Shown: positions 36,029 to 47,939, numbered from the stretch's first letter. The stretch is 64,000 nucleotides of DNA from Prosopocoilus inquinatus (GCA_036172665.1 CM069876.1:3720001-3784000), one strand, 5' to 3'. Made by a program: numbers and translations. The notes: a model not told the origin generated them from the letters alone.

Positions 36029-37290
36029 AGTGGGCTGCTGGAAAATTTTCTGGAATCTAGTCATATTAGAAAAATTTGACGTTTTTCGCCTATAATTCTA
36101 TTGACAGTTCCTATCCAAGTGAACTAGCTTTGTTTGTACAGCATTTGAGAAAAAGTTATTTTGTGTAAACATGGAAATCTCGCGTGAAAATCTTCGTGCC
36201 ATGATTTTTTACGATTTCAAATGAGGTTTAACGCCGAAACAATGCCTCGATCGGCTTCATTTGGCTCTTGGTGATGAAGCACCACCAAAGAGCAGTGTTT
36301 ATAATTGGTCTGCCGAATTCCAGCGTGGACGTACCTTTCTCAGTGACGAATTTCGTGAAGTTCGTCCATCAACATCTGTTGTTGCCACTAATGTAGATAC
36401 TGTACGTGAAATGCTTGAGAGAGATCGACATGTGACATACCGTGGGATTCAAGCATCCTTACGCATTGACATGAAAGCAATACACCAGATTTTGCATGAT
36501 CATTTGAACGTACGAAAGCTTTACAGTCGTTGGATACCACACAAGTTAACAGAAGCGCAAAAGCAGGGTCGTGTCAAATGGTGCGGAAATGCTCAAGAAA
36601 TTCAATGGAGGTCGTTCAAATTTAGTTTACAACATCGTTACTGGTGACGAAACGTGGATCTATTCGTACGAGCCAGAAAGTAAACAACAATCTACCGTTT
36701 GGGTATTTCAAAATGAACCAAAACCAACAAAAGTTGTCCGTTCACGCAGTGCTGCGAAGCAAATGATTGCTTGTTTCTTTGGTTTAACTGGATATGTAGC
36801 AACCGTGGCTTTAGAGGATCGAAGAACCGTGAATGCTGATTGGTATACTACAATTTGTTTGCCGGAAGTCATCGATCAAATAAGAAGAAACAATCGAAAT
36901 CGATGAATTATTCTCCATGATGACAACGCCAACTCTCACTCAGCCCGTCAAACAGTTGACTTCTTGTCCAACAAAAATGTTGAATTAATGACTCCTTGAC
37001 CACATTCACCTGATTTATCACCTAATGATTTCTGTTTGTTCCCAAACATCAAAAATAAAATGCGTGGTGAGCGATTTTCGTCGGCTGAAGCAGCGGTTGA
37101 AACATTCCGGACAATGGTTTCTGAGGTACCATCTTTAAAGTGGAAAACGTGCTTTAGAAATTGGTTCGAGCGTATGCAAAAGTGTATTGACGTCAAAGGC
37201 GAATACTTCGAAAAACAATGATCCCGTTTACCAAATTTCATATGCGTTTTTTCATACCGTTTCCAGAATCTTTCCCAGCAGCCCACGTGT
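36029..37290 (+). mobile_element. Nearly full-length mariner element
   Basis: Inverted ends match well: left GTGGGCTGCTGGAAAATTTT then CTGGA (36030-36054), right the inverse of GTGGGCTGCTGGGAAAGATT then CTGGAA (37261-37286). TA dinucleotides sit at both putative edges (36027-36028, 37291-37292), as expected for mariner. The length of about 1.26 kb is typical of the family. Contents: one transposase gene with few lesions. Confidence 0.9.
36171..37221 (+). pseudogene. Mariner transposase, lightly damaged
   Basis: From ATG at 36171 the frame gives MEISRENLRAMIFYDFK, an in-frame TGA where Arg is expected, then GLTPKQCLDRLHL and a helix-turn-helix region to KLTEAQKQGRVKWC. About one extra base near 36585 shifts the frame, which continues EMLKKFNGGRSNLVYNIVTG. 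The catalytic motifs are TGDETWIY (first Asp), LHDDNANSH (second Asp) and SPDLSPNDF (third Asp). I count 34 residues between the second and third, giving the mariner DD34D signature. Two more TGA codons follow NRNR and MTP. The end is MQKCIDVKGEYFEKQ and the stop at 37219-37221. All three TGA stops can be explained by CGA-to-TGA or similar single changes; the catalytic residues themselves are intact. Confidence 0.95.
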
Positions 37291-38074
37291 TAGACTTAAA
37301 TTGTAGTATTCAAAGAGCGTTATCATACAAAACCCAAATATTACATACGTCATCTGCTTGGTCTGGCATACTGGCCATTTTAAGAAAAAGTTTGTTAGTT
37401 ACATCGACTAACCTGTAGATACCGGCAAAGTATCCTCACTAGCGCAAGCGAACCTTATTGATACTATAAGAAGAGTCTACAAGATCTATATTCGGCCTGT
37501 ATGATACTTAACAGATAGTGGCTCATTGATTTGTATACAAGTTCAGTACCATAGGGCGCATAATCAAAATCCAAAATTCAGAACAAGAGTTCGATCGTGT
37601 TAAACTTGTACGGACGATATGTTTACAGAATTGAGACAAAGTAGGAAAGTGAAGTGGGCGATAAAAACTTATCAGACGACTGTCAAGTAATTTAGCATAT
37701 TTATTGGTTAGCTTCGTAGATATAAGCTGTTATAGTTTACGGGTTCAGTGTTAAGTGGGTGGATGCATCGTTATTTATTGCACGGCGTGGGTTTCCATAT
37801 TCTGATATAGACACACATTCATTGCTCTCGAGTAGACGTGATTTATTGGAGGTAACGATAATAACTTAAAAATTTTCGACTTTATCGACCGGCAACGCCT
37901 CCCGATGCCTCTTTAACTTCAGGAATGAAGAGTGCGGCCACTTTGTTACGCTATCTTTCAAAATTATTTATTGTCCGTCAAAATTCCTGACAGGTCTAGA
38001 GTGAAGACCTAAAGTTTAATTTAGTTGAATAACATACAACTTTTGCCATTGTCAAATTATCATTTTCATAGATA
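37291..38074. other. No gene seen
   Basis: Spacer between the mariner and the small foldback MITE. A forward stretch near 37450 (NLIDTIRRVYKIYIRPV) is suggestive of a transposon fragment but too short to assign. Confidence 0.3.
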
Positions 38075-38241
38075 TACATAATTTTATTTATCCAACATCT
38101 GTTTATTATGAAGACATAAAAATGCCGATTTTGAATAGATTATGAAGTCTAAAACACTACATTAGTGAAACTATTAAGCGTTATTCAAAATCAGCACTAT
38201 TATGACTTCATAATAAATAGATGTTGGATAAAACTATGTAT
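38075..38241. mobile_element. Foldback MITE, about 170 bp
   Basis: The left half TTATCCAACATCTGTTTATT, ATGAAGACATAA is the inverse of the right half TTATGACTTCATAATAAATA, GATGTTGGATAA. The two halves form an almost complete hairpin. Confidence 0.8.
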
Positions 38242-38820
38242 TACACACGTGATTTATTTGCCTTATAAGACACTTGTATAATAAATAGCTATTATGCACC
38301 ATAATATTTATAAGTTACTATTTACTCTCCTCTGAAAATTATTTTACAAATTGTATAAAGACATTAAGATCCTATTGTGTACTAGGAAGATCTCAAAAAT
38401 TCTTAAATATCTATCCATTTGATTGATTGATGTTATGACTTTCACATTCATAAAGTAGAGGTATTTACCGAAATATGTTAAACGCTTTTGTACAAGAAGT
38501 TATATTTAGTCATCTAACTTACAATAAAAAGGAAATTAGCCACTTTACCTTCTTCTTGGAGTTAAAAGATTCACCAACGGAGAAACTACCACAAAGAGTT
38601 AAAAAGTGCAGACATTTTTAAAGACCATAGAATTTTGTATTGATCAAAAACCATTAGATTAATCAATAATTAATTAAATTAGTACCCATGAGAGTACTTT
38701 AATTATTTCATGAAAGTAAAAACCTACAGCCAAAAACAAAATATAAAAGCTAAAAACTTTTGTAAAATTTGTGATGTCATAGTTTAAATTGAAGGTTTCC
38801 GCGGCCGTCGTCCAATTGTT

Positions 38821-39154
38821 GAATTCCTGGCTTCCGGTTAGAACCGCGTCTCTCCTCGGATTTCTTCTACTGCCTACGTTTCGTTCTCTATTGTAGAGGA
38901 ACTTCCTCAGGGCTGCTGCTGTTGGTGGTCTTGGTGCTGCTTTTCAACGACTTACAAGTAGCACCATCAAGACCACCAACAGCTGCTGCTTCTCAACGAC
39001 TTACAAGAAGCAGCAACAAGACCACCAATAGCAACACCGCCACCACCACCACCAGCAGCAACCCCTGAGGAAGTTATTCTGTAATGGAGGACGAAACGTC
39101 GGCAGTGGAAGAAATCCGAGGAGAGATGCAGTTCCATCCGGAAGCCAGGAATTC
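38821..39154. mobile_element. Foldback element, about 330 bp, with CCA/CAG-rich centre
   Basis: GAATTCCTGGCTTCCGG at the left and its exact inverse at the right are followed inward by long matching arms (TCTCCTCGGATTTCTTC; ACGTTTCG; GGAACTTCCTCAGG). The centre has GCTGCTG/CCACCACC triplet runs and a TCAACGACTTACAAG motif that appears twice. A diverged relative lies at 51619-51866. Confidence 0.85.
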
Positions 39155-39234
39155 ATTGTGACGTAATCTTTAATAAATACAATCTTAAGGCCTCGTACAA
39201 ATTTGTTTCACGAATCGCAGAACTGTTCTATTGA

Positions 39235-39580
39235 AGCCTAGTACACACTGCGAATCAAAATCGCGCAACTGTGTTTCAAACCTTTCTTTTACGATTGCTC
39301 CGAAGCAGTTGCTAGACAAAATGCAGTATATTCTGATGAGTTATAAACTGAATCATTATTATGTTTTCCTAATCTAGTGAGTTTAGTATGTACTGATATA
39401 CTATTTTGTTATCAACAAGTCAGTTTGTATATATATTTCAACTCGCCGTTTAATTAATTAAAAGTATATCCAACCATCCATCCAACCATCTCATATTCGG
39501 GAATAAAAGTCGCAGAACTTTTGTTTCACATTTCAAAGGGAAACTTGAGACAATGTTGCGCAATATTCGGACGTGTAGGG
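39235..39580. repeat. Possible 345-bp inverted-repeat element
   Basis: The left end CCTAGTACACACTGCGAATC, then ATCGCGCAACTGTGTTTCAA, is imperfectly mirrored at the right by the inverse of CCCTACACGTCCGAATATTG, CGCAACATTGTCTCAAGTTT. A similar start, GGCCTCGTACAAATTTG, lies at 39189. A short CATCCAACCATC duplication is inside. Confidence 0.5.
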
Positions 39581-41328
39581 AGAAGAAGAAGAAAGACATA
39601 GAGAAAAATGTCATTATGTCATTACCATAATGCTCCTCATGCTTATTTTATTCCAGATTAACTTCGTATACCACTGCCGCTTTAGTCTTAGTTAATTTCT
39701 ACTCGAGTATACCCATTTACGATATTTTGACTTTCTAATAGGCTGCCTTTTTTTCCCGTAAGGTTATGTGCATGTAATTTGAAAGAAATCAAAATTTGAT
39801 ACGCCAAAAATTATGAAGTTTCGTTATTTTGTAATTGTAGGTGCTTTAGTTCGCTCACAAAAACGTTTTTCTGCAAACGGATTAATTCCCACTCTCCTTG
39901 AAATCTCAGTGTAGAATAGTAATCTTCTTTCCTCTTCAAATCAAAGTATTTTTATGTTTCGTTTGGAATGAATTATGGTTATTTGAAAGTGAACTGTCAA
40001 TCAGTAATTCAAATCTGAGGTGTTTTGTTGCAACAACTGCGGAATCCAGATTGAAACTATTTGAAACTAGATTCAAACTTTTAGGCAAAAGAAAGCAGCT
40101 TGAGACTGTGTTAATGATTTAGAAGAATACTTGTCATGATCGGTAGTGGTAAGTAAAAGGAAATTAAGTCATTCACAACACCTACAAGTGGGAGATCCGA
40201 TTTTCAGAAACAATAATCATGAAATTTTAAACCAATTTCCTGACGTCTATATTTTTTAGTGATGCCAGCAAAAATATCGCCCTAACGCGGCCTACTCTGA
40301 AAGTAAAAAGATCGTGAAGTAATATTAACTTGTAATTATAACATTAAAATGAATTAGCGGCAATATATCGCATTTGAAATTTGTTCATTAAGAGCCGCTT
40401 GACACGCTGTCAATTTTTATGCAAAATTTACAAAAATTTATTATAAAGTGACAGAGACAGTTTATCACAGTAAATGTTTATTGGTTAATTCAACACTTCT
40501 CGGTTACTAGTTTTTCACAAATTTTATACAAGAAATATCGTTGTGTCATACTCACCAGATTTCGAAAGAACTCAGTTATAGTTTTCCATTTCGTACTTCT
40601 GTATTTTATTTTTTCTTACTCCAGTTCTTTTTTTTTGAAATTTCTAGTAAAAATGCAACAAAATAGTGTTATTATAAAGAACTTTTCTATTCAACAAAAT
40701 GATATTTGATTCTCAAATATTACAAAACTGTTGATGATTAATAAAAAAGTATTTATTTTCCCTAAAATACAAGTATAAATAAAAGTAAATATAAATTAAA
40801 ATACAAGTAAACACAAAATATAACTGTATGAAACATTAAATGTTTATGAAAGGGCAATCAATAGAATAAGAATAAGAATACATAGAAAGGGTAGCAATTA
40901 TAGTTTGACCAAAAAATAGGTAAATAAATATAAACAATCCACAAAAGTAAACTTGTGTGTGGATAAAAAGTGAGGACAAAAATTGTTCTGCAATATTTTT
41001 TTTTAGTATCTCAGGGAAAGAAGCCGAAGTTGTCAGAGAATTATAAAAAATATATATTCAGAAAAAATAAAATTGAGGTTATTATTTTTTTAAGATTGAT
41101 GAATAGAACCGATTCGTTATGTTTTTAAATTATTTTTATATTCCCGGATTAGGAATTTTCTTTTTTTTGCTTAACTCATATACGAAAAAATTGCTCTATT
41201 CTTGACTTAAATTAATTTGGCATGCGAGCAGAAGGAAATAGATAAAGTATTAGTAGAGAACATTGTATTGCTATAAGAAAAGTATTTTTCGTTATTTTAA
41301 TAGATAATTTAATCTATTCATAATAGCA
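39581..41328. other. No gene seen; contains second copy of a dispersed repeat
   Basis: The stretch at 40462-40560 matches 22870-22975. The forward frame 39898-40122 has no recognised motif. AT-rich otherwise. Confidence 0.4.
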
Positions 41329-41455
41329 TATTAAAGAACAAGTTTCGTAAGACGTAATTTTAGCGCAAGCGTTCAGTTTTAGAAAACGAGTCGAAGACGA
41401 GTCTTCTAAACGGACAAGTGCGCCAAAATGTCTTATGAAACGTGTACTTTATATT
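41329..41455. mobile_element. Foldback MITE, about 127 bp
   Basis: TATTAAAGAACAAGTTTCGT, AAGACGTAATTTTAGCGCAA and AAACGAGTCGAAGACGAG are mirrored by the second half (CTCGTCTTCGACTCG; TTGCGCC-like; ACGAAAC-like; TACTTTATATTA). It forms a near-complete hairpin with a short loop. Confidence 0.8.
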
Positions 41456-44401
41456 ACTTTTTTTCCATTTTGGTCTTAGATATGAAAAAAATTAAAACTG
41501 CATTATTTTCTAAGTTAATGCAAACAAACCTCACACTGAAGATTATGCTTGTAATTAAATGTTTTGTGAGTTTATAAAATGTTTTTAGTTATGTTTATAA
41601 TTGGCGATGTCAACAAATAAAGGTAATTCCAAGCATCAGTAATTTGGAAGTAGGTTATCATTTGTAATTTGAGATTTGAACAAATGTACCTAAGTATGTT
41701 GCTACCAACCTGACAAAATAAAATTTCCATTACCTTTATGTTCCACTTTAGGAAACCCATATGACTCATTTGAGTTTCATAACGTAAGCCTTTAAAGTAA
41801 CAAAATAGAAGAAATAATTTTATAATTAGCTATTCTTTTTGAAGGATTCTTGCTAGAACCCCTCTGCAGAGACTATAAAAAACCTCCAACAAAAGTTAAC
41901 GAAGAGTCATGTTGCAGTTTTGTTTCCGAGCTGCAGTTATTTATTTACGAGCTAGCTTTTCCGTTTGAAACTGGAGCGATATTACAAGAATCGTGTATTC
42001 TGCCGGTAACAACGAGAGCATGATTGCCGGCTGGTTTATGGGTCGCGGTGGGTGGTTGCCCTGATATCTTAGGTCGCTGATTGTCTCGCAGTTCTTCTTC
42101 CTTTGAACTCTGACCCCGTGTCTTTATGCCTGCGCGATACATTGTTTTATTGTCAGTCTATCCGCTCGGAGAAAAACAATTTCGCCTTATTTGGTGATTA
42201 GAATGTTTCAAGGATGTGGCCTGCGGTAATACGAAAAAATCATGGATTTTTATTGCGCGATAAGAGCGCACGCTCTGGTGTCCACCAGCATTTATTATTT
42301 TTTCCGTCCATTCACCTACCGTTTAGATATACACCCAAGGTAGTTTTGTCAATAGCAGAAGGATTGTGTAATGTAATATCATGCAAACACGAAATCCACT
42401 AAATATAACGCAGGTGCACCAACAAAAAGGTACTTACTCACTTTCAATTTTTAATTTTGTTTTCTGAAATGATTTTCATAATTTATTTCGGTAGCAAAAA
42501 TGTCGAGATTACTCGCGAACATATTTTACAGTAATTTATTGGCTAGGTGCCTCAAGTTGGGGCAATAAATCCTCGCCGGATTTGTGTAGTGTACTTAAAT
42601 ATATTAAAAATCTAGAATCATTAATCCACAACGAGCTAACAAGGTAATCCCAATCTTTGGAGGAGGAAATGCTTGATAGTGATATATGGTTTAATTAAGC
42701 TTGTCTTACTCCTTGTATTCATTTGTTTCGGAAACAGATTGCCAACCTTTGTGCGTTCTCCGTACTACCAACTCAGACAATGCACTTATCTTTACTAGCT
42801 CTATTATCACACAATTATGCTTTCAAATAATCTTGATGTAAAATACTTCTGACTTGACGTTTACATATGTTTGAAGCGGGATTCAAGAACTTCTTACGTC
42901 AACTTCTATTGTGATGAAACACGATGCACTTGGAATCTTGCCTTATTTACATGCGAAATTATACTTACTCGTATTCGAAATATGCCACATTTTTAATGAA
43001 TTCCATGTACAATACAAGGCACTCACTAAAATTCAAAAAAATAAAATTATGTATAATTTACTAATGTTTCCCTTACAAAATTATATTGCAGCCCAATGCT
43101 TTCTAACTTCTAACCATTATAATAGGTAAGCAAAAGAGGTAAACACACATAAAATAAAAACATGTTTGTTTATCTTTGAGATCATGGCTTAAAATTTTAT
43201 TGATGAGTCATAAAAGAGGATTGTACTTATTGTGCATGTTTACTAATGTTTCAAAATTCTCTCATATATTCAGAGTGTTCTTGAAAAACTAACGTAAGGA
43301 TTCTATAATTCAGTTTCCATTGATATATCACCTATTACTACAAGGAAAATAGGTATGGATGCAAAGTATAATAGAAGTAAAGTATAATAATATCTCATTC
43401 CTTTAAGAGTCCCAAGAAGAGTAGACTAGGTTTTGCCAATAATTTTCAATTAAATAACTTTTTAGTCTATTTATTTATTTACTTTTATAGTCTGTTATTT
43501 TATTTCTCCGAGAACGTATTCCACACAAGCGCATAAATTTGACGTTTTATTACAGCATCTCGGATATAAGCACTCGAAAAATACGTTGTAAACACAGTTA
43601 TATTAAGGATTTTACGAGAACTTAATGATATAAAAATTTACACCGATAACTGCCCATGCTCGTAAAGTCTCGGGTTTCAGATCTGGTCCGCGCGTTAAAT
43701 AATTCCACCCTGATGTCTCCATGCAGGACGACCCAACTTCCAAAAACGGCCTTTACGACGCGTTGCAGGGCTCAAAAAATTTAGAGATTATCGGTCGGCT
43801 TATAAACAATAAGATAGCATCTTAAATATCAAGTAGCAGCGTACGTGGTCCTTTGCGGGGGTTACCATTTTTACATCCGTATAGAGATGTAATCTTTTAA
43901 CTATGACATTTTAGAAGCCTGTTTTACGTGACCTGAGAATTTGAGACTTACTAATGTGAAGTTTGACTGTTTCTTGTTCATTTTTCATTGTTTTTTTTTA
44001 TGAAATAGAACACACTTATTATAACTAAAGTATGATAAATCCAAGATATGAAGGTATGTATTTAAAATATCCAAGATATTACGTAAAATAATGGACAAGT
44101 CCAACGAAAATAATAGTTTATGCTAAAGAAATGGCTCCAATAACATCAAATAAACAAGTCTATATTGTATTTATTTAATAATTTTCACATTCCATACATG
44201 ACCAACGAACAGTGTCATCGAGATGATTAATTCTCACGTTTGTCTTTTTTCTGAAGGTTTCTGTCGCAAAACTGTACAACCAAAAAATTAGTTTGCTTTA
44301 TCATTCGAAGTAGTTTCTATGTATCAGGTAGTCTCCATTAAGATAACTGAGGACCATCACTTCAAAAAGGTCTAAGAATCAAAAACCAAAAATTGAATTA
44401 T
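41456..44401. other. No gene seen; two G+C-richer patches
   Basis: Patches at about 41930-42240 and 43640-43830 are richer in G+C. The first holds a reverse frame of 65 codons (MYRAGIKTRGQSSKEEE...) that matches nothing I know. The second contains CGCGTTAAATAATTCC and TTTATAAAC, homeodomain-like sites. No splice-bounded exon could be defended. Confidence 0.35.
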
Positions 44402-44404
44402 TAA

Positions 44405-45735
44405 GGGCGGGTTTCACAAAGCTTTGTTTAAGCGTTGATTAACTAATCAACCGTTAAATTTAATCAGTGTTAAAAATTTGATACTGTTTCACAAAATAAT
44501 AAACCGTTATGTTAACCTCTGATTAACTAATTGGAATTTGCGTTTGGCAACATCGAAAAATTGCCACTTTCACACCGCTTTAAAGTAAACTGTCCGGCAT
44601 GGCGTCAGGCCTGCAGTCAGGTAGTGTGAGGTTAGAAACTCAAAATAAATACATACATCTTAAATTCTTCGCATTAGTGCAGTTAATGATTTTTAAAAAT
44701 GAAAGGGAGGAAGGAAACTTTAGTGCAGTTGAATTACTTGAACATATATGGCAAAGACACATTTTCTGTTGTGGTACAGCTTAGCAGGATTACCACCAGA
44801 TGAAATAATTTTAACATGGGGTACAATCTGTGGTGCCAATGACATGAGAAAAGCCTAATGTTAACTTGCGGAGCTTCTTCTGTTGGCAATTTAATTAACT
44901 GCTTGCTTTGTCTTGCAATAAGATGAGTGACACGACGAATTATTCTATGTATCGATGGTTCCTGAAAGTATCAGGAATCAGCTGTTGAAATATTTCAGTG
45001 GATAATAACGTAAGTTCATCATCAACTGATTTGTACCATAGAATAAATTTATTTTTGCTTGTTGCAGGTTCTAATGTGGGACCAAAGAGTTCCATAACTG
45101 TCCCAGGATCCCGCTAGCTATAGTACTCCTTTGGAAAAGCGAAACGTTAAATTCATTATCATCCAAATCATTAAAAGGATTATTTATGTCTCTTATAAAA
45201 TAAATCCTACCTTAAGGAGGCATTTCTTTATCGTCAGAGAAGAAAGAGGATGCAGACATTTTGAAATAATTTTGAATTGTTTGTTGTTGAAAATAATTTC
45301 CGAAATAGTGTCGTAAAAATTAATCAATAAACCAAGTGAGTAAAAAGTACAGAAATGTCATTATTTTTCATATTTAAGGTGCGATACATTTTTAAAGAAA
45401 ATTATAATTACTTTTTAGATATAGGTGTGGATTTTTATATCAAAAAAGCTTGATAATAACTATGGAAAATTCACTCGTTACTTTTTAATCGCTCGAATTC
45501 TATCGATTAATCTAACGCCTGATCAGACAGAAGTAAACGAAGCGTTATCTCTTAATCGAGCTTTGTGAAACACTAAACGGAGTATTAAGACTATTTGACG
45601 ACCGATTACAGAGCGAGCCGTTTAGTAATCGTCGTTAATTTAATTATCGTTAAATGCAGTCGTTTTCCTATTTAATCATTCGTTACAGAGTTAATCGGAA
45701 ATTAAATATTTAACGAAGCTTTGTGAAACCGGCCG
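44405..45735 (-). mobile_element. PIF/Harbinger-type element (ISL2EU-like ends)
   Basis: The left end reads GGGCGGGTTTCACAAAGCTT and the right end, inverted, CGGCCGGTTTCACAAAGCTT. Exact TAA trinucleotides flank both ends (44402-44404 and 45736-45738), the 3-bp duplication expected for PIF/Harbinger. GATTAAC-like motifs recur inside both ends. A reverse-strand transposase fragment lies at 44815-45070. Length is 1331 bp, shorter than autonomous elements, so the interior is largely deleted. Confidence 0.85.
44815..45070 (-). pseudogene. Harbinger transposase fragment
   Basis: Read leftward across two frames, the region gives FQQLIPDTFRNHRYIE, then RVTHLIARQSKQLIKLPTEE and GFSHVIGTTDCTP. The last resembles the GFPHVIGAIDGTH motif that carries the first catalytic Asp of PIF/Harbinger (DDE_Tnp_4) transposases. 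The rest of the catalytic domain is absent, and at least one frameshift and a stop separate the parts. Confidence 0.7.
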
Positions 45736-45739
45736 TAAA

Positions 45740-46021
45740 TCTAATTACTTTCTCCAACCGAAAATTAAAAAAATATTCTCTATATTAAAGAAATGTACAA
45801 ATTTAAATTTAGAAAAAAGAAATAATAAAAATCCTGACATCTGTGATTTGCACCGCACTTATACCTCTTTCAATTATGTTAACGTTACATTTTAGATTTA
45901 GTATTTTGCTATTACTACAGAGTTTTTCTAAAAACTTAAACGAATATATTTAAATAACGTTTTGCGTTTTACCTATTTATATTAGGTATTCGGTGTGAAA
46001 TTAGATAAAGGAAATTCTTGA
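45740..46021. other. No gene seen
   Basis: Short AT-rich gap between the Harbinger-type and hAT-type elements. Confidence 0.4.
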
Positions 46022-46029
46022 ATCACAGC

Positions 46030-46480
46030 TAGTGTTGAGCAATACTTTATAAAGCATCGATACTAGGAATGGAATCGATACGTATCGTTCTTAAATGTAT
46101 CGATTCATAATATCGATACTTTATTTATTTATTTATTTGTCAATGAAACTACATGATCAGGTCAACAGGTTGCAAAACCCAATTACAGACTGACACAAAG
46201 TACTTTAAAGTAAGAAAGTAAATATATTCGTAATATCGAATAAATATAATTTCGTATTGTGTCTCCGTTTGAATGATTATGTAGTAAAAGACGATGAAAA
46301 GAAAATTTTATTGCCTACATAAATAAATTAAATTACATAGTTTCACTTAGTTAAATAGTAATTTGTTATTAGATATAGTATATTCGATACTTTATTTAAT
46401 AGGATCCATCCACCAAAATATCGGGTCCCGGACCACAAAATATCGATACTGGAACTATCGATACGTATCTCCCAACACTA
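46030..46480. mobile_element. 451-bp non-autonomous hAT-type element
   Basis: The left end is TAGTGTTGAGCAATAC and the right end, inverted, TAGTGTTGGGAGATACGTAT. Both are followed inward by ATCGATAC motifs. An exact 8-bp duplication, ATCACAGC, flanks it (46022-46029 and 46481-46488). An 8-bp duplication and TAGTGTTGGG-like ends fit the hAT superfamily. It has no coding capacity. Confidence 0.92.
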
Positions 46481-46846
46481 ATCACAGCCAAGATATATAT
46501 TTTTCTTGCTATCACATAAAATGAAGTTGATACTCTGATCGGTCAGCTTCTTCACAAACAATCGGCATCAAAGGAGATCGCGTAAAATTCAAAACTCAAG
46601 AACAAAGTAAAATATTTTCGGAGTAGAAAAGTAAATTTCGTTGAAATAAAGGGGTATTTTTTTAAGAGCAGAGTTTAATTTTATTAGAGTTGAGTAGAAA
46701 TTGTTGAATATGTGAATAATATCCATTTTTAATGCCTTAATTTATTTATTTTTTGTGGTCCGTATTCATTTATATTACTATTCATTACTTGTTCTAGTTA
46801 AATTAACTTATTACTACTAAGAAATCACTAATTTGAAATCGAACAC

Positions 46847-47908
46847 AATTGAAGGGGTCAGTGCAAAAAGTGGCTAAGTCCATATTTTGCATTTTTGAGA
46901 TAACCAATGCCAAGTACATTAATTTACATGCACTATCGTCTGGTAAACTCAGATAAACTCCAAGAAGTCTATAAATTTACCAAACAGCAACAGCAACAAT
47001 TTCAGTCGAATCCCAATTCAGTGCAAGAAATTGTTAAGTAGCAAGAAATGACCCTAATTCTCGGAAATAACTACTTCTTGATGCGAATGTCGCCTGAAAA
47101 GTTGTGTCAATATCAAATTCTGTTATCCTGATTTATCAAATTTGTCAAAATACGCTTGCTATTACTTACATTTATATTAAATTCTTGTCACGATTTAATG
47201 CCCGCTACTAGACCTTCATTTTGTTAAAATTTAAATTGTTATAACTTATGCTCTATTTTTTAATTGTTTATTATATAAGATCCAGTTCTTAGGCGGCTAG
47301 GAATAAATTTCATGTCTTAGCTAAATACAGGATATTGTTGTTAACTTGATAGCGCACATCATTTCTTAACTCAAATATTATACCACTAGTTTAATATAAC
47401 TAATTTTTACTTTATATTTTTACAAAATGGTTTTTAAACAAACACAAAGCTTACATTACGGAATATTACTTTAGTTTTGCACAAAAAGTGGACGAAATTT
47501 TGAGGTACTGGTATACCTACCTGTTCTAAATTAAAACACTCTTTCTTTTTTGCACAAGCAACTGAGATTTGAGATTTAAAAAGTCATACGTTACTTTTGT
47601 AAATAAAATAAAATTCATGTTCTTCGTTGAAATGTTTCTATCTATTGTAAATGATCGACATCACCGAAATTCAGTGCAGAAAGTGGTTAAGTCCAAAACA
47701 ATTTTGTATTATTTTTCAGGGCCTAAGCAAATTTTCTAAATTTGAACCTTGGCTTTTATTGTACACCAATGTATCTCTGTGTGTAAAAAAAAATCAAATG
47801 CCTGCAGCAATAAATAAAAATGTGCGAGTATATTGAAATATTCAGTTCACAATAGCTCGAAAACATAAAAGTGTGACTTAGCTACTTCTTGCACTGACCC
47901 TTTCAATT
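46847..47908. mobile_element. 1.06-kb element with recurring TCAGTGCAA...AAGTGG motifs
   Basis: The ends mirror each other: left GGGGTCAGTGCAAAAAGTGG then CTAAGTC, right the inverse of AAGGGTCAGTGCAAGAAGTA then GCTAAGTC. Related motifs occur inside at about 47018 (TCAGTGCAAGAAATTGTTAA), 47476 (TTTTGCACAAAAAGTGGACG) and 47671 (TTCAGTGCAGAAAGTGGTTA). No transposase is seen. The AATTGAA next to each end is also inverted, so the target-site duplication is not resolved. Confidence 0.7.
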
Positions 47909-47939
47909 AGTAATTAAAAAGACCATTTTCGCTATTAGC

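Noticed and set aside
36948..37286. 112-codon reverse frame
   Set aside because: It is the antisense shadow of the mariner transposase C-terminus and right terminal repeat.
39186..39235. GGCCTCGTACAAATTTG as a second left end of the 39.2-kb element
   Set aside because: The supposed right-hand counterpart at 39505-39535 is in direct, not inverted, orientation.
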